DNA of 64,000 bases, from the NCBI RefSeq assembly GCF_900107405.1, contig NZ_FNPV01000004.1, positions 162,166 to 226,165 of the forward strand. The letters run 5' to 3'. The DNA comes from Tindallia californiensis (GTDB taxonomy: Bacteria > Bacillota > Clostridia > Peptostreptococcales > Tindalliaceae). Each line of letters opens with the position of its first letter. Positions within the stretch are counted from its first letter, which is position 1. The notes below the pieces were generated by a model. The model did no database searches. It was not told where the DNA came from and saw only the letters and a program-made list of their open reading frames with translations. Both the position numbers and the translations under genes were made by a program. Positions 35,078 through 44,371 of the stretch are shown in pieces.

Positions 35078-37312
35078 TTAAGTGTCCATATTCTCCTCTG
35101 AGCCTGGAAGTAGTTCAAGTAAAGAAATATTTTCGGAGGCTTCAACTCTTTCAGCAAGACTTAATGAATCTGTTTTCTTTAAGTAAGAGCCAACGGCGGG
35201 TACATTAGCATGATAATAATCAGGGTCTTCCAGCTGTACTTGTTCTAAAGTAAGCATAGCAATTAGTTCGCTGTTCTTTTTAGATTTGAGTACCTGTACC
35301 CCCAAAGAATGGCGGGTTGCTTTTGAATTAATTTGTGATGTGTTGAAAACAAGTACCTTATTGATGCTGCTGACAGCCAGCAATGTTTCGTCCTGCTCCA
35401 GAAAACGAATACCTCGCAGTGGTTGAGAAGCAAAGGCATTTGCAAGAACTTTACGATTGGTTTTCGTTTCGTAAGCGGAAAGAGGAATTTTTGCCATTTT
35501 ACCATTTTCATAAGCAAAAAGCATATGACCGGCATAGTCAGAAGTAGTAACCATGTAAAGCATTTTTTCATCTGGTTCCGCGGGTACTAAATTTGGCAGA
35601 TAAAGACCCAAGTCGCTGGTTTTAAGGTCTTCTATTTCGTAAAGTTTCAGTTTATAAGCTTTTTGAGCAGAAGAAAATAGAATCAGATCATCCTTATTTT
35701 CTCCTTCAATCTCCTGGATTATATAGTCTTTTGGTTTTAATTTATGGTCAAAATTACCTCGCAGAGAAGTGGATGGAATTTTTTTAAGATAGCCATCTCT
35801 TGTTAAAAATACTTTAAGCTTATAATGACTGATCATAACAGCAGGAGAAGCTTGAGGAATATCTTCTCGATCGATTATTTTGGTGCGGCGTGGTTGACCA
35901 TGGTGATCGCGAACCCTTTTTAGATCATTAATAATATAAGCTTTCTGCCGCTCAGGGCTTTCTATAAGAGCTTCTAAGTCAGCGATAGATTCTCGTAAGC
36001 TTTTTAGTTGTTTGGTTTGTTTTAACAGATATTCTCGGTTCAGATGTCGCAGCTTGATTTCGGCGATATACTCTGCCTGAACTTCATCGATGGTGAAGGC
36101 GGTCATTAGGTTAGGCACTACTTCTTTTTCTTTCTGTGTCTCTCGAATAATTTGAATAGCTTTATCAATATCCAAAAGAATTTTTTCAAGACCTTTCAGT
36201 AAATGCAAGGTTTTTTCCTGTTCTGTTTTTTCGTAGGCAAACTGCCTCTTCAAACAATCTTGTCTGAAGAAGAGCCATTCTTTCAAAATTTCAAGGACGC
36301 CTAACACTTTTGGGTGTCCATTGACAATGAGATTAAAATTACAGCTAAAAGTATCCTGTAATGAGGTTTGTCGAAAAAGACGGGTCATTAACTGTTTGGG
36401 ATCTGTATTTCTTTTCAGATCCAAGGTTAGTTTTAATCCTTTTAAGTCTGTTTCATCACGGATATCGTTTACTTCCTTCAATTTACCCGCCTTCATTAAA
36501 GCAACCATTTTTTCCATGATTGCCTCTAAGGTGGTGGTGTAAGGGATTTCGATAATTTCAATACAGTGATCTTCCTTGTTGTACTGATAAACAGCCCGTA
36601 AGGAAAAGCTGCCATGACCAGTTCGGTAGATGCGTTCCAGCTCCTGCTTATCATAAAGAAGTTCTGCGCCAGTAGAAAAATCCGGAGCTTTAAGTAAGGA
36701 AAATACCTCTTCTTGTTTATCCTCTAGGAAGGCAATTGTTGCATCGCATAGTTCTGTAAGGTTGAAGGAACAAATGTTACTGGCCATACCAACGGCAATT
36801 CCCTGGTTTGGATTAGCTAAAATGCTGGGAAAAGTAACGGGTAATAGCACAGGTTCTTTACTGGTATTATCATAGTTTGGAACAAAGGGAACCGTATCTT
36901 TATTAATGGCCTGGAAAAATTCGGAAGCCACTGGCATCAGCTTTGCTTCTGTATAACGTGGGGACGCAAAGGCCATATCCCGGGAGTAGCAACGTCCAAA
37001 ATTGCCCTTGCTTTCAACCAGGGGCATTAGAAGACTTTCGTTTCCTTTGGTCATTCGAACCATGGTTTCGTAGATTGCCATATCGCCGTGAGGATGAATC
37101 TTCATCGTTTGTCCCACAATATTAGCAGATTTGGTAAGGTTCCCCTTTAAAAGGCCCATACCATACATGGTATAAAGAAGTTTGCGATGAGATGGTTTTA
37201 AACCATCTATTTCTGGGAGCGCCCGTGATATGATAACGCTCATGGCATAAGGCATATAGTTGGTTTCAAGTGTTTCTAGTACATCAAGTTTTTGGATGAC
37301 TGGTTCTTTCAA
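35078..37312 (-). CDS. parC: Type IIA DNA topoisomerase subunit A (ParC/GyrA-like)
   Basis: 744 residues. The breakage-reunion domain is clear: ALPEIDGLKPSHRKLLYTMY, HPHGDMAIYETMVRM and the catalytic Tyr in ASPRYTEAKL. A long coiled coil (about 330-440) and a beta-pinwheel-like C-terminal region follow. No GyrA box (QRRGGKG) is visible in the C-terminal part, which favours topoisomerase IV (decatenation) over gyrase, but the sequence is divergent (for example LLKGNLTKSANIVG) and the assignment to ParC is by elimination. The partner B subunit lies 39 bases upstream. Confidence 0.85.
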   Translation of the reverse strand: MKEPVIQKLDVLETLETNYMPYAMSVIISRALPEIDGLKPSHRKLLYTMYGMGLLKGNLTKSANIVGQTMKIHPHGDMAIYETMVRMTKGNESLLMPLVESKGNFGRCYSRDMAFASPRYTEAKLMPVASEFFQAINKDTVPFVPNYDNTSKEPVLLPVTFPSILANPNQGIAVGMASNICSFNLTELCDATIAFLEDKQEEVFSLLKAPDFSTGAELLYDKQELERIYRTGHGSFSLRAVYQYNKEDHCIEIIEIPYTTTLEAIMEKMVALMKAGKLKEVNDIRDETDLKGLKLTLDLKRNTDPKQLMTRLFRQTSLQDTFSCNFNLIVNGHPKVLGVLEILKEWLFFRQDCLKRQFAYEKTEQEKTLHLLKGLEKILLDIDKAIQIIRETQKEKEVVPNLMTAFTIDEVQAEYIAEIKLRHLNREYLLKQTKQLKSLRESIADLEALIESPERQKAYIINDLKRVRDHHGQPRRTKIIDREDIPQASPAVMISHYKLKVFLTRDGYLKKIPSTSLRGNFDHKLKPKDYIIQEIEGENKDDLILFSSAQKAYKLKLYEIEDLKTSDLGLYLPNLVPAEPDEKMLYMVTTSDYAGHMLFAYENGKMAKIPLSAYETKTNRKVLANAFASQPLRGIRFLEQDETLLAVSSINKVLVFNTSQINSKATRHSLGVQVLKSKKNSELIAMLTLEQVQLEDPDYYHANVPAVGSYLKKTDSLSLAERVEASENISLLELLPGSEENMDT

Positions 37313-37351
37313 AACGATCTTCCTTCCGAGTTAAAGGGTTAACATATAGCA

Positions 37352-39328
37352 TTAATCCAAATCTGCCTGGGCGATATAGGCGGGGCCTTTATCGGTAATA
37401 AACAGCTTTCTGCCTGGCAGGTTATTCCCAAGCAAAACATCAAACATCTCTCTCGTTTTAGCGGCTTCGGCAGGGGTTACCTGTATGAGACGCCGTGTAT
37501 CTGGATTCATGGTAGTTTCCCACATCATTTGCGGCTCATTTTCTCCTAAACCTTTGGATCGCTGTAACTTGTAAGTGCCCTTAATGCTTTTTAGCAGCTT
37601 GTTTTTCTCCTGTTCTGTATAAGCGAAGAAGGTTTTTTTGGCTTTAAGATCTGTAATTTCATAAAGCGGTGATTCGGCGATATAGACGTAGCCCATCTCG
37701 ATCAGTTTGGGTGTTAATACGTAAAGCATGGTTAGAATAAGCGTACGTATTTGATATCCATCTACATCGGCATCTGTACAGATGATGATTTTATTCCAAC
37801 GTAGTTTGTTCAGATCAAAAGTTGCCAGGTCGGAATGACGAGATTTGATTTCGACGCCGCAACCCAAAACCTTTAACAGATCAACGATAATATCATTCCC
37901 AAAAATTTGTGCATAGGAAGCCTTAAGGCAATTAAGGATTTTTCCTCGGACAGGAATGATAGCCTGGAAATTTGCATCGCGTCCCATTTTTGTTGCACCA
38001 AGAGCCGAGTCTCCCTCCACGATAAACAGCTCTCTTTTTTCAAGGTCTTTGCTACGACAATCCACAAATTTCTTAACCTTGGTTGCCATATCCATCTTTC
38101 CGTTAAGCTTTTTCTTGATATTCAAGCGTGTCTGTTCAGCGGTTTCTCGACTTCTTTTATTTGTAAGCACCTGGTTAAGAATTTTCTCTTTGTCCTGCCG
38201 ATTTTCTGTGAAATAGATTTCTAATTTTTCTTTTATCAATGCGGTCATTGCTTGCTGGATAAAAGTGTTGTTAATGGATTTTTTTGTCTGATTGGCATAG
38301 CTGGTCATGGTAGAAAAAGAGTTTGCAATTAAAAGCAAGCTATCCTCTATATCGGTAAACAGCACTTTTTTTTCATTTTTTCGATAGAGGTTTTCATCTT
38401 TAAGAAATTGATCAATGACGGCAACCAGAGAATTTTTAACAGCACGGTCCGGAGCACCACCATGCTCTAAATAGCTGGAATTATGATAGTATTCAATACG
38501 AGGATAATGATTATTAAAACAGAGCGCAATTTCCATTTTTACTTTGTATTCTGGCTTATCTTCCCGGTCACGGCCAGCCGTACTCCTGGAAAGGTATCGA
38601 ATTTCTGTCAGCTCCTGCTCCTGACTGAGTTCTTTGATATAGTCCATAATGCCTTCTGGATAGTAATAGGTAAAACTTTCGTCGGTCAGTTCATCGTAAA
38701 AAACAAAATGAACTCCTGCGTTGACAACCGCTTGACGTTTGAGGGTTTCTTTGAAATACTCCTGATTAATATCGATTTCTGTAAACACGTCCAGGTCAGG
38801 CAACCAATGGATTCGTGTACCTGTGTCTTTGTACAGGGCTTTTTCTTTTTTTAACCCACCAATATTATGGCCTTTTTCAAAACGAAGGTGATAGCGATGC
38901 TTATCTCTTAAAACTTCAACATTCATCCAGGACGCTGCAAATTGGGTAGCGCAAGCACCTAATCCATTTAGGCCGAGGCTGTATTCGTAGGTAAGTCCCT
39001 GGATATTTTGATATTTTCCTCCTGCATAAAGTTCGCAAAACACCAGTTCCCAATTAAAACGATCTTCTTTGGGGTTGTATTCCAGTGGGATTCCACGACC
39101 ATAATCGACAATTTGAATGGAATGATCCTTGAAACGACTAACTTCAATAGTATTTCCGTAACCTTCACGGGCTTCATCGATACTGTTGGCAAGAATTTCA
39201 AAGACGGCGTGTTGACAGCCGGCAATGTCATCTGAACCAAAAATAACCCCTGGGCGGAGCCGTACTTTATCCGGTCCTTTCAGGGATGAAATACTTTCAT
39301 TATTATATGCTTGCTGACCTTTTGCCAT
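37352..39328 (-). CDS. parE: Type IIA DNA topoisomerase subunit B (ParE/GyrB-like)
   Basis: 658 residues. GHKL ATPase: EILANSIDEAREGYG (catalytic Glu and Mg-binding Asn), DYGRGIPLE, and LGLNGLGACATQF in place of the usual GLHGVGASVVNAL. TOPRIM: FIVEGDSALGATKMGRD and CTDADVDGYQIRTL give the metal-binding Glu and DXDXD. The C-terminal QRSKGLGENEPQMMWETTMNP block is intact. ATG follows GAAAGGACC. It is co-transcribed with the A subunit. The atypical ATP-lid marks a divergent clade found alongside, not instead of, ordinary gyrase; that last point is inference. Confidence 0.85.
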   Translation of the reverse strand: MAKGQQAYNNESISSLKGPDKVRLRPGVIFGSDDIAGCQHAVFEILANSIDEAREGYGNTIEVSRFKDHSIQIVDYGRGIPLEYNPKEDRFNWELVFCELYAGGKYQNIQGLTYEYSLGLNGLGACATQFAASWMNVEVLRDKHRYHLRFEKGHNIGGLKKEKALYKDTGTRIHWLPDLDVFTEIDINQEYFKETLKRQAVVNAGVHFVFYDELTDESFTYYYPEGIMDYIKELSQEQELTEIRYLSRSTAGRDREDKPEYKVKMEIALCFNNHYPRIEYYHNSSYLEHGGAPDRAVKNSLVAVIDQFLKDENLYRKNEKKVLFTDIEDSLLLIANSFSTMTSYANQTKKSINNTFIQQAMTALIKEKLEIYFTENRQDKEKILNQVLTNKRSRETAEQTRLNIKKKLNGKMDMATKVKKFVDCRSKDLEKRELFIVEGDSALGATKMGRDANFQAIIPVRGKILNCLKASYAQIFGNDIIVDLLKVLGCGVEIKSRHSDLATFDLNKLRWNKIIICTDADVDGYQIRTLILTMLYVLTPKLIEMGYVYIAESPLYEITDLKAKKTFFAYTEQEKNKLLKSIKGTYKLQRSKGLGENEPQMMWETTMNPDTRRLIQVTPAEAAKTREMFDVLLGNNLPGRKLFITDKGPAYIAQADLD

Positions 39329-39400
39329 TGTTTCGGTCCTTTCTTACTCTTTATTCTTAAAAATAAGACCTTTGTCCTATCTTTACTCCTATTTGTGTGT

Positions 39401-39886
39401 TTATTTTGTGATATCAGAAATAAAATATTTCATGCTGGTTTTTTTAAGTTCCTGAAGGCTTTCCAGTACATAATAGGTATGAATCCCGGTACGGGTAGAT
39501 AACTCATCTACAATGGTTTCGCAATCACTAACTTGCTTGCCATGAATCATAGTGTAAAGATTGTATGGAAAATCAGGAAGCGTAGGTCGTTGATAACAGT
39601 GAGAAACAGCGGGATGATCGGCCATTTTTTTTCCGACCTCCTCGATAGTTTCTTCTGGTACCTGCCATACAACCATTGCATTTGCCTGGTAGCCCAGTTG
39701 ATGATGCCGCACAACTCCTCCCAGTCGTCTTAGAATCCCAGTAGTAAGATAAGCATCGATTCTTTGTAGCAGATAACGCTCCGTTATTTGGAGTTCTTGT
39801 GCCATGTCGGCATAAGGAGTAGCTGTCATAGGAATATCTTCTTGCAACCGACGGATAATTTTTTTATCAAGAGAAGTAAGGATCAT
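39401..39886 (-). CDS. ahbB: Siroheme decarboxylase subunit AhbB (NirD/L/H-like, Lrp/AsnC fold)
   Basis: 161 residues with an Lrp/AsnC-type winged helix (about 5-60) and ferredoxin-like domain. It matches AhbB by RRLGGVVRHHQLGYQANAMVVW, SHCYQRP and PYNLYTMIHG, and the TSMKYF ending. With AhbA it decarboxylates the acetate side chains of siroheme at C12 and C18 to didecarboxysiroheme. The ATG overlaps the ahbA stop (39883-39886). It closes the four-gene ahb operon, with no clear terminator. Confidence 0.9.
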   Translation of the reverse strand: MILTSLDKKIIRRLQEDIPMTATPYADMAQELQITERYLLQRIDAYLTTGILRRLGGVVRHHQLGYQANAMVVWQVPEETIEEVGKKMADHPAVSHCYQRPTLPDFPYNLYTMIHGKQVSDCETIVDELSTRTGIHTYYVLESLQELKKTSMKYFISDITK

Positions 39887-40362
39887 AAAGAGCCTCCTGT
39901 CGAACCGGCATTAAACTGTACTTTAATCTTAAAAACACGTTTTGCCGGCAGGTTTATTATTCTACCGGATTTAGTCATTTTCTGCAACCGGTCTTCTAGT
40001 TCAAAAATAATAGTGTCTTGCGTTTTCTTTGAAGGCGAGATTAACGTGAACCATAAGTTATAGGGGTGTTTTCGAACATAATGGTGGGTAACGCCCGGTA
40101 AAGAGTTAATGAGCTTCGCGGCATGCTTTATTTCTTCTTCGGGTACTTGGACAGCGCATAAGGTGCTGACATAACCGAGTTTTTTTGAATCAAAAACACC
40201 ACCAATACGCCGAATTTTACCACTTGCTCTTAATCGTTGCAACCGATTGAGCACATCTTTTTCATCGGTTCCTAGCTGGCAGGCAAGCTTTTCATATGGT
40301 CGAGAAGTTACAGGAAAATGGTGTTGAATTAAAGTAATAAGCTTTTCATCAAGAGTGTCCAT
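39883..40362 (-). CDS. ahbA: Siroheme decarboxylase subunit AhbA
   Basis: 159 residues, the partner of AhbB. Lrp/AsnC-like helix-turn-helix start (LDEKLITLIQHHFPV), then RRIGGVFDSKKLGYVSTLCAV, GVTHHYVRKHPYNLWFTLI and a Phe-Lys-Ile-Lys-Val-X-Phe ending, all typical of AhbA. The frame extends to 40401, but ATG at 40362, forming a TAATG junction with the ahbD stop and preceded by GGAGG, is the clear start. Confidence 0.9.
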   Translation of the reverse strand: MDTLDEKLITLIQHHFPVTSRPYEKLACQLGTDEKDVLNRLQRLRASGKIRRIGGVFDSKKLGYVSTLCAVQVPEEEIKHAAKLINSLPGVTHHYVRKHPYNLWFTLISPSKKTQDTIIFELEDRLQKMTKSGRIINLPAKRVFKIKVQFNAGSTGGSL

Positions 40363-41363
40363 TAAAGAGCCTCCTTTTTTCCACCTTGATACAAGCACCA
40401 AGGTTCTTCAGCCATATAATCTCCATCGTGATAATAGGCGGCTCTGGCACGACAACCACCACAGGTTTTTTTATAAGCACAGTGACCGCAATAGCCAGAA
40501 TAATTCATACCTCTTAACTTTTCAAATACAGCACTGTTTTGCCATATTTCATGAAAGGGGGTTTGGCGCACATCACCAATTTCCATATCCATATAAGCGC
40601 AAGGTTGTACTTTTCCTGTAGGGCTGATAATACAATAAGAGGTTCCAGCTAAACATCCCCTGCCAAAACGGGTTTGAAGGTTCATTTGGTCAGCAATTCG
40701 CATAAACTGAGGGGCGCAGGTAGGTTTTAGTTCAATAGATACAGTCTTTTGCTTTTTCATGATCCGAGAGATCACAGACTCGTACTCAACGGCCCGGAGG
40801 GAAGTGTCTTCAATGTTGGAACCTCTTCCTGTCGGTACCAAAAAGAAAAAATGATGGGCAACAGCTTTTTCTGAGACTGCAAAATCAGTAATGTTTTCCA
40901 GTTCAGATTTATTCCAATCCATAACCGTTGTATGAATCTGAAAAGGAAGCCCTACTTCTCGGCAGATGGCCATGCCTTCAACGGCTTCTTTCCAAGCACC
41001 TTGATAACGTCGGAGGTTATCGTGTTTATCCGAATTCATGCTGTCCAAGCTTATACCAATACCCATTGCACCTGCTTTTTTTAGTTCTCTCGCTAAGTCA
41101 GGTGTGAGCAATGTTCCGTTACTGCCTAACACGGGACGAAGGCCCAATGTTTTTGCATAAGAGATTAACTCTACTAAATCACTGCGCATTAAAGGCTCGC
41201 CACCGCTGAAAATCATAATTTTGAAGCCAGCCTTTTGGATATCTTCCAATAAAGATTTAGCTTCTTTGGTGGTTAATTCCTGATCAGCCCGTGCGCCGGA
41301 GTCACGGTAGCAGTGGTCACAAAACATATTGCATTGATTTGTACTGTTCCAGGAAATGATCAT
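40362..41363 (-). CDS. ahbD: Radical SAM heme synthase AhbD / NirJ2-like
   Basis: 333 residues. The radical SAM cluster motif is CNMFCDHC, followed by FSGGEPLMR and a SPASM-type C-terminal cysteine set (CLAGTSYC, CGHCAYKKTCGGC). The MIISWN(S/T)TNQCN opening is typical of the NirJ2 group of Clostridia/heliobacteria. In the siroheme route AhbD converts the two propionates of Fe-coproporphyrin III to the vinyls of heme b. The four-base overlap with ahbC and the TAATG junction with ahbA show strict coupling. Assignment between AhbC and AhbD activity rests on family resemblance. Confidence 0.82.
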   Translation of the reverse strand: MIISWNSTNQCNMFCDHCYRDSGARADQELTTKEAKSLLEDIQKAGFKIMIFSGGEPLMRSDLVELISYAKTLGLRPVLGSNGTLLTPDLARELKKAGAMGIGISLDSMNSDKHDNLRRYQGAWKEAVEGMAICREVGLPFQIHTTVMDWNKSELENITDFAVSEKAVAHHFFFLVPTGRGSNIEDTSLRAVEYESVISRIMKKQKTVSIELKPTCAPQFMRIADQMNLQTRFGRGCLAGTSYCIISPTGKVQPCAYMDMEIGDVRQTPFHEIWQNSAVFEKLRGMNYSGYCGHCAYKKTCGGCRARAAYYHDGDYMAEEPWCLYQGGKKEAL

Positions 41364-42547
41364 GAAAGCTCACCCTCTTTGCTGATTTCTTTATCTGTTA
41401 AATAACAAGCTGGATCAGATTCCCAAAAATCACCTGTGATTGCTTCTGCCCTGGCACGAAAATTACCGTTGCAAAGATCAAGCCAATGGCAGGTAGCGCA
41501 TCGCCCTTTGAGTAAAGGTTTTCGGTTCTTTAGCCCAGCTTGAATAGGATGGTTCGTCCCTTGCCATATTTCGGAAAAAGGCTTTTCCTTCACATTGCCA
41601 AAGCAATGATTTTGGGTAAATTGGTCAGGGTGCACATTTCCCTGACTGTCTACATTGGCAAAAGCCATGCCGCTTCGGTTTCCGCCATTGCGTTTCAAAA
41701 GAGACAAGACATTTGCGGCTTTTTCAGGGTGTGATTTCCGTAGTTTTAGATACAAATAGACACCGTCGGCATGATTATCAACACTGAGAATCTCTTTGTT
41801 CAAACCTCTGCGCTGAAAGTCCAGGGTACGGTCGATAATTCGGTCCACCACCTGTCTGGTTTCTTCTGGTGTTAGTACATCCTTGGTCAGCTCACTGCCA
41901 CGCCCAGAATAAACCAGATGGTAAAAACAAATACGATCGATCTTAGCTTCTTCCACTAGATCAAGAACTTCATCCACATCATGCATGTTCTGACGGTTGA
42001 TGGTAAAGCGAAGCCCTACCCGTTGGCCTTCAGCGACACAATTTTCGATGCCTTTAAATGCCTGCTGAAAAGAGCCTTGCTTTTGTCGAAACTGGTCATG
42101 TACTTTTTCAAGGCCATCCAGACTAATTCCTACATAGCCAATCCCAATGGATTTAAGCTGTTGTGCTATTTTTTTCGTGATAAGCGTACCGTTGGTAGAA
42201 AGCGTGGGTCGAATACCTAGTCTAGCGGCTTCTTCAGCCAGCTTGAAAAAATCTGGTCGTAGGAGTGGTTCTCCACCGGAAAACAGCAATACCGGCACCC
42301 GAAAATCGGCCAGTGACTGGATAAAGACCATGGCTTCTTCATGATTTAATTCTCCCGGATAATGGTGATGATCAGAATTCATATAACAATGAATACAGCG
42401 CAGGTTGCAGGTTCTGGTGGTGTTCCAGGCAACAACAGGACCACAGCCTTTTCGAATACCATGGGGCCATTTAGTCGATTCTTCTTGGTAACGGAGTTGA
42501 TCCCCATAGTGATGAGCGCCTGTAAGAAATTTAGTGAAACTAATCAT
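41360..42547 (-). CDS. ahbC: Radical SAM AhbC / NirJ1-like (didecarboxysiroheme deacetylase)
   Basis: 395 residues. Radical SAM cysteines in CNLRCIHC, then LFSGGEPLLRPD and a C-terminal auxiliary cluster set (CFGN, CATCHWLDLCNGN). The N-terminal LRYQEES...PVVAWNTTRTCN stretch matches AhbC/NirJ1. In the alternative heme pathway it removes acetate groups from 12,18-didecarboxysiroheme to give Fe-coproporphyrin III. The frame runs to 42607, but ATG at 42547 after AAAGGTGG is preferred. First gene of the ahb operon, divergent from the SirC-HemC gene. Confidence 0.85.
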   Translation of the reverse strand: MISFTKFLTGAHHYGDQLRYQEESTKWPHGIRKGCGPVVAWNTTRTCNLRCIHCYMNSDHHHYPGELNHEEAMVFIQSLADFRVPVLLFSGGEPLLRPDFFKLAEEAARLGIRPTLSTNGTLITKKIAQQLKSIGIGYVGISLDGLEKVHDQFRQKQGSFQQAFKGIENCVAEGQRVGLRFTINRQNMHDVDEVLDLVEEAKIDRICFYHLVYSGRGSELTKDVLTPEETRQVVDRIIDRTLDFQRRGLNKEILSVDNHADGVYLYLKLRKSHPEKAANVLSLLKRNGGNRSGMAFANVDSQGNVHPDQFTQNHCFGNVKEKPFSEIWQGTNHPIQAGLKNRKPLLKGRCATCHWLDLCNGNFRARAEAITGDFWESDPACYLTDKEISKEGELS

Positions 42548-42641
42548 AAAAAACGAGCCACCTTTCAAAATATGCCTTAAAATGGTAAAATCTATGTGCT
42601 GCCCCAAAAGCAGATATCTTATAGTATACCCTTTCCGGAGT

Positions 42642-42721
42642 AAGAAGTATCATCTAAGCTGTAATGCTACTTTAGTCCATTATAATACAAGCTTACAAGA
42701 AGTATATCAGATAAGAAGTAT
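42642..42721. promoter_or_regulatory. Divergent ahb/hem promoter region with three direct repeats
   Basis: The 191-base gap between the divergent tetrapyrrole arms has three copies of AAGAAGTAT at 42642-42650, 42697-42705 and 42713-42721. TATAAT at 42681-42686 can serve the + arm, with a poor -35. The repeats flank this box on both sides, so they may be binding sites for a regulator of both arms. Confidence 0.45.
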
Positions 42722-42738
42722 AAAAAGGAGAATTCATA

Positions 42739-44349
42739 ATGAGCGGTTATTTTCCGATGATGATGCAGTTAAATAAAAAAAAATGTGTGGTTATTGGTGG
42801 TGGGATAGTTGCGGAAAGAAAAGTAACAGCTCTTTTGGAATCGAAGGCGGAAGTTACAGTTATCAGCCCGGAAATAACAGAAAAAATACAGAAAAGCTAT
42901 GAGAAAGGATCTTTGAAGTGGGAAAAAAGAGGGTATCGTTCCGGTGACTTTGATAAGATTCCTTTTGCGTTTATTGCCGTAGGGGACGAGAATGTTAATA
43001 AACGATGCCGGCAGGAAGCAAATAAGACAAACACATTATTAAATATAGCGGATCAACCAGATCAATGTGATTTTATGTTGCCGGCCGTTTTGCGGCAAGG
43101 CGATTTATTGTTAACCGTGTGTACCAGCGGTAAAAGTCCTATGCTGGCTAAAAAGATTAAACAGGATTTAATGCAAACATATGGAAAGAGCTACAGTATC
43201 GTACTAGATACATTAGGTGAAATTCGACAGGATGCTTTTCTTCAAATAGCCAATCAAAAAAACAGGCAAGAGATATTCAGACAATTGATATACGATGGTA
43301 TGGTAGAAAAAGCACTTACTTTGCCGGTTCAAGAAGTGGAAACTTTTCTTATGCAGGAATACAAGGAATTGGTGTTATCGACAAAGGAACATGGCAGTGA
43401 AAAAGGTAGTGAGATAGAAAAAAGGAGGAAGGCTGTGAAAAAATTAATCATTGGATCAAGAGGAAGCAGGCTGGCACTGATTCAAGCAAAATGGGTGCAG
43501 GAAAAACTTCAGGAAGCACACCACGGTCTGAAAATAGACATTAAAATCATTAAAACCAAAGGAGATATTATTTTAGATCGAACCTTAGACAAGGTGGGAG
43601 GAAAAGGCCTGTTTGTTAAAGAAATTCAGAATGCTCTGTTTGATGGGAGTATTGACTTAGCGGTTCATAGTATGAAGGATGTGCCGGGAGAATCGCCGGA
43701 AGGATTAAAAATGGTAGCGATTCCGGAACGGGAAGATGCAAGGGACGTGTTGGTTACAGCGGACGGAAAGTCTTGGAAAGAATTGAGAGACAAACCAGTT
43801 ATTGGTACCAGCAGCATGCGGAGACAAGCACAGATGAAGGCCTTAAGGCCAGACAGTCAGATAGTTCCGATACGTGGAAATATCGAAACAAGGATGCAAA
43901 AAATGAAAGATCAGCATATGGATGGCATATTACTGGCGGCAGCCGGGCTTATTCGTTCAGGTTATTTTAATGAGAAGTATCATTTTGCTTTTTCGGAGGA
44001 AGCATTTATTCCAGCAGTTGGTCAGGGAGCTTTAGGATGTGAGATTAGAGAAGATGACGTAGAAACGACAGGAATTGTAAAGGTGTTAGATGATATGGAA
44101 AGCCGGCGGAGAGTAGAGGCAGAAAGAGGGTTTTTGAATCATCTGGAAGGAGATTGCCATGTGCCGGTGGGTGCCTTTGCATGGATAGAAGAAAAGAAAC
44201 TTACGATTTTAGGGATGGTAGCGTGTGTTGAAACAGGAAAACGCTTGACGGCCGTTGCAAGTGGAGAAGGAAGTGGCGAGGCGCTTGGTGTTAAGGTGGC
44301 GGAAGAACTGTTGGAAAAAGGAGCCGCTAGTCTGTTGAAAAGAAAATAA
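42739..44349 (+). CDS. hemC: Fused precorrin-2 dehydrogenase (SirC/Met8-like) and porphobilinogen deaminase (HemC)
   Basis: One uninterrupted 536-codon frame. Residues 1-215 are SirC/CysG-N-like: NAD-binding VVIGGGIVAERKV, ADQPDQCDFMLP and VCTSGKSPMLAKKI; this half oxidises precorrin-2 to sirohydrochlorin (and may aid ferrochelation). Residues 233-536 are a complete HemC: IIGSRGSRLAL, VHSMKDVP, GTSSMRRQAQ, and the dipyrromethane-cofactor Cys473 in GDCHVPVG; this half joins four porphobilinogens to hydroxymethylbilane. A GGAGG at 43424-43428 with GTG at 43435 sits exactly at the HemC start, so a separate HemC is likely made too. ATG 42739 follows AAAGGAG. Usually these are two genes. Confidence 0.9.
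   Translation: MSGYFPMMMQLNKKKCVVIGGGIVAERKVTALLESKAEVTVISPEITEKIQKSYEKGSLKWEKRGYRSGDFDKIPFAFIAVGDENVNKRCRQEANKTNTLLNIADQPDQCDFMLPAVLRQGDLLLTVCTSGKSPMLAKKIKQDLMQTYGKSYSIVLDTLGEIRQDAFLQIANQKNRQEIFRQLIYDGMVEKALTLPVQEVETFLMQEYKELVLSTKEHGSEKGSEIEKRRKAVKKLIIGSRGSRLALIQAKWVQEKLQEAHHGLKIDIKIIKTKGDIILDRTLDKVGGKGLFVKEIQNALFDGSIDLAVHSMKDVPGESPEGLKMVAIPEREDARDVLVTADGKSWKELRDKPVIGTSSMRRQAQMKALRPDSQIVPIRGNIETRMQKMKDQHMDGILLAAAGLIRSGYFNEKYHFAFSEEAFIPAVGQGALGCEIREDDVETTGIVKVLDDMESRRRVEAERGFLNHLEGDCHVPVGAFAWIEEKKLTILGMVACVETGKRLTAVASGEGSGEALGVKVAEELLEKGAASLLKRK
43424..43437 (+). promoter_or_regulatory. Internal ribosome site and GTG start for HemC
   Basis: GGAGG (43424-43428), a six-base spacer and GTG (43435-43437), in frame with the fused ORF. 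The peptide begins M-KKLIIGSRGSRLAL, the standard HemC N-terminus. Confidence 0.75.
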
Positions 44350-44371
44350 GTAATAGAGGAGGCGAAAAGGG

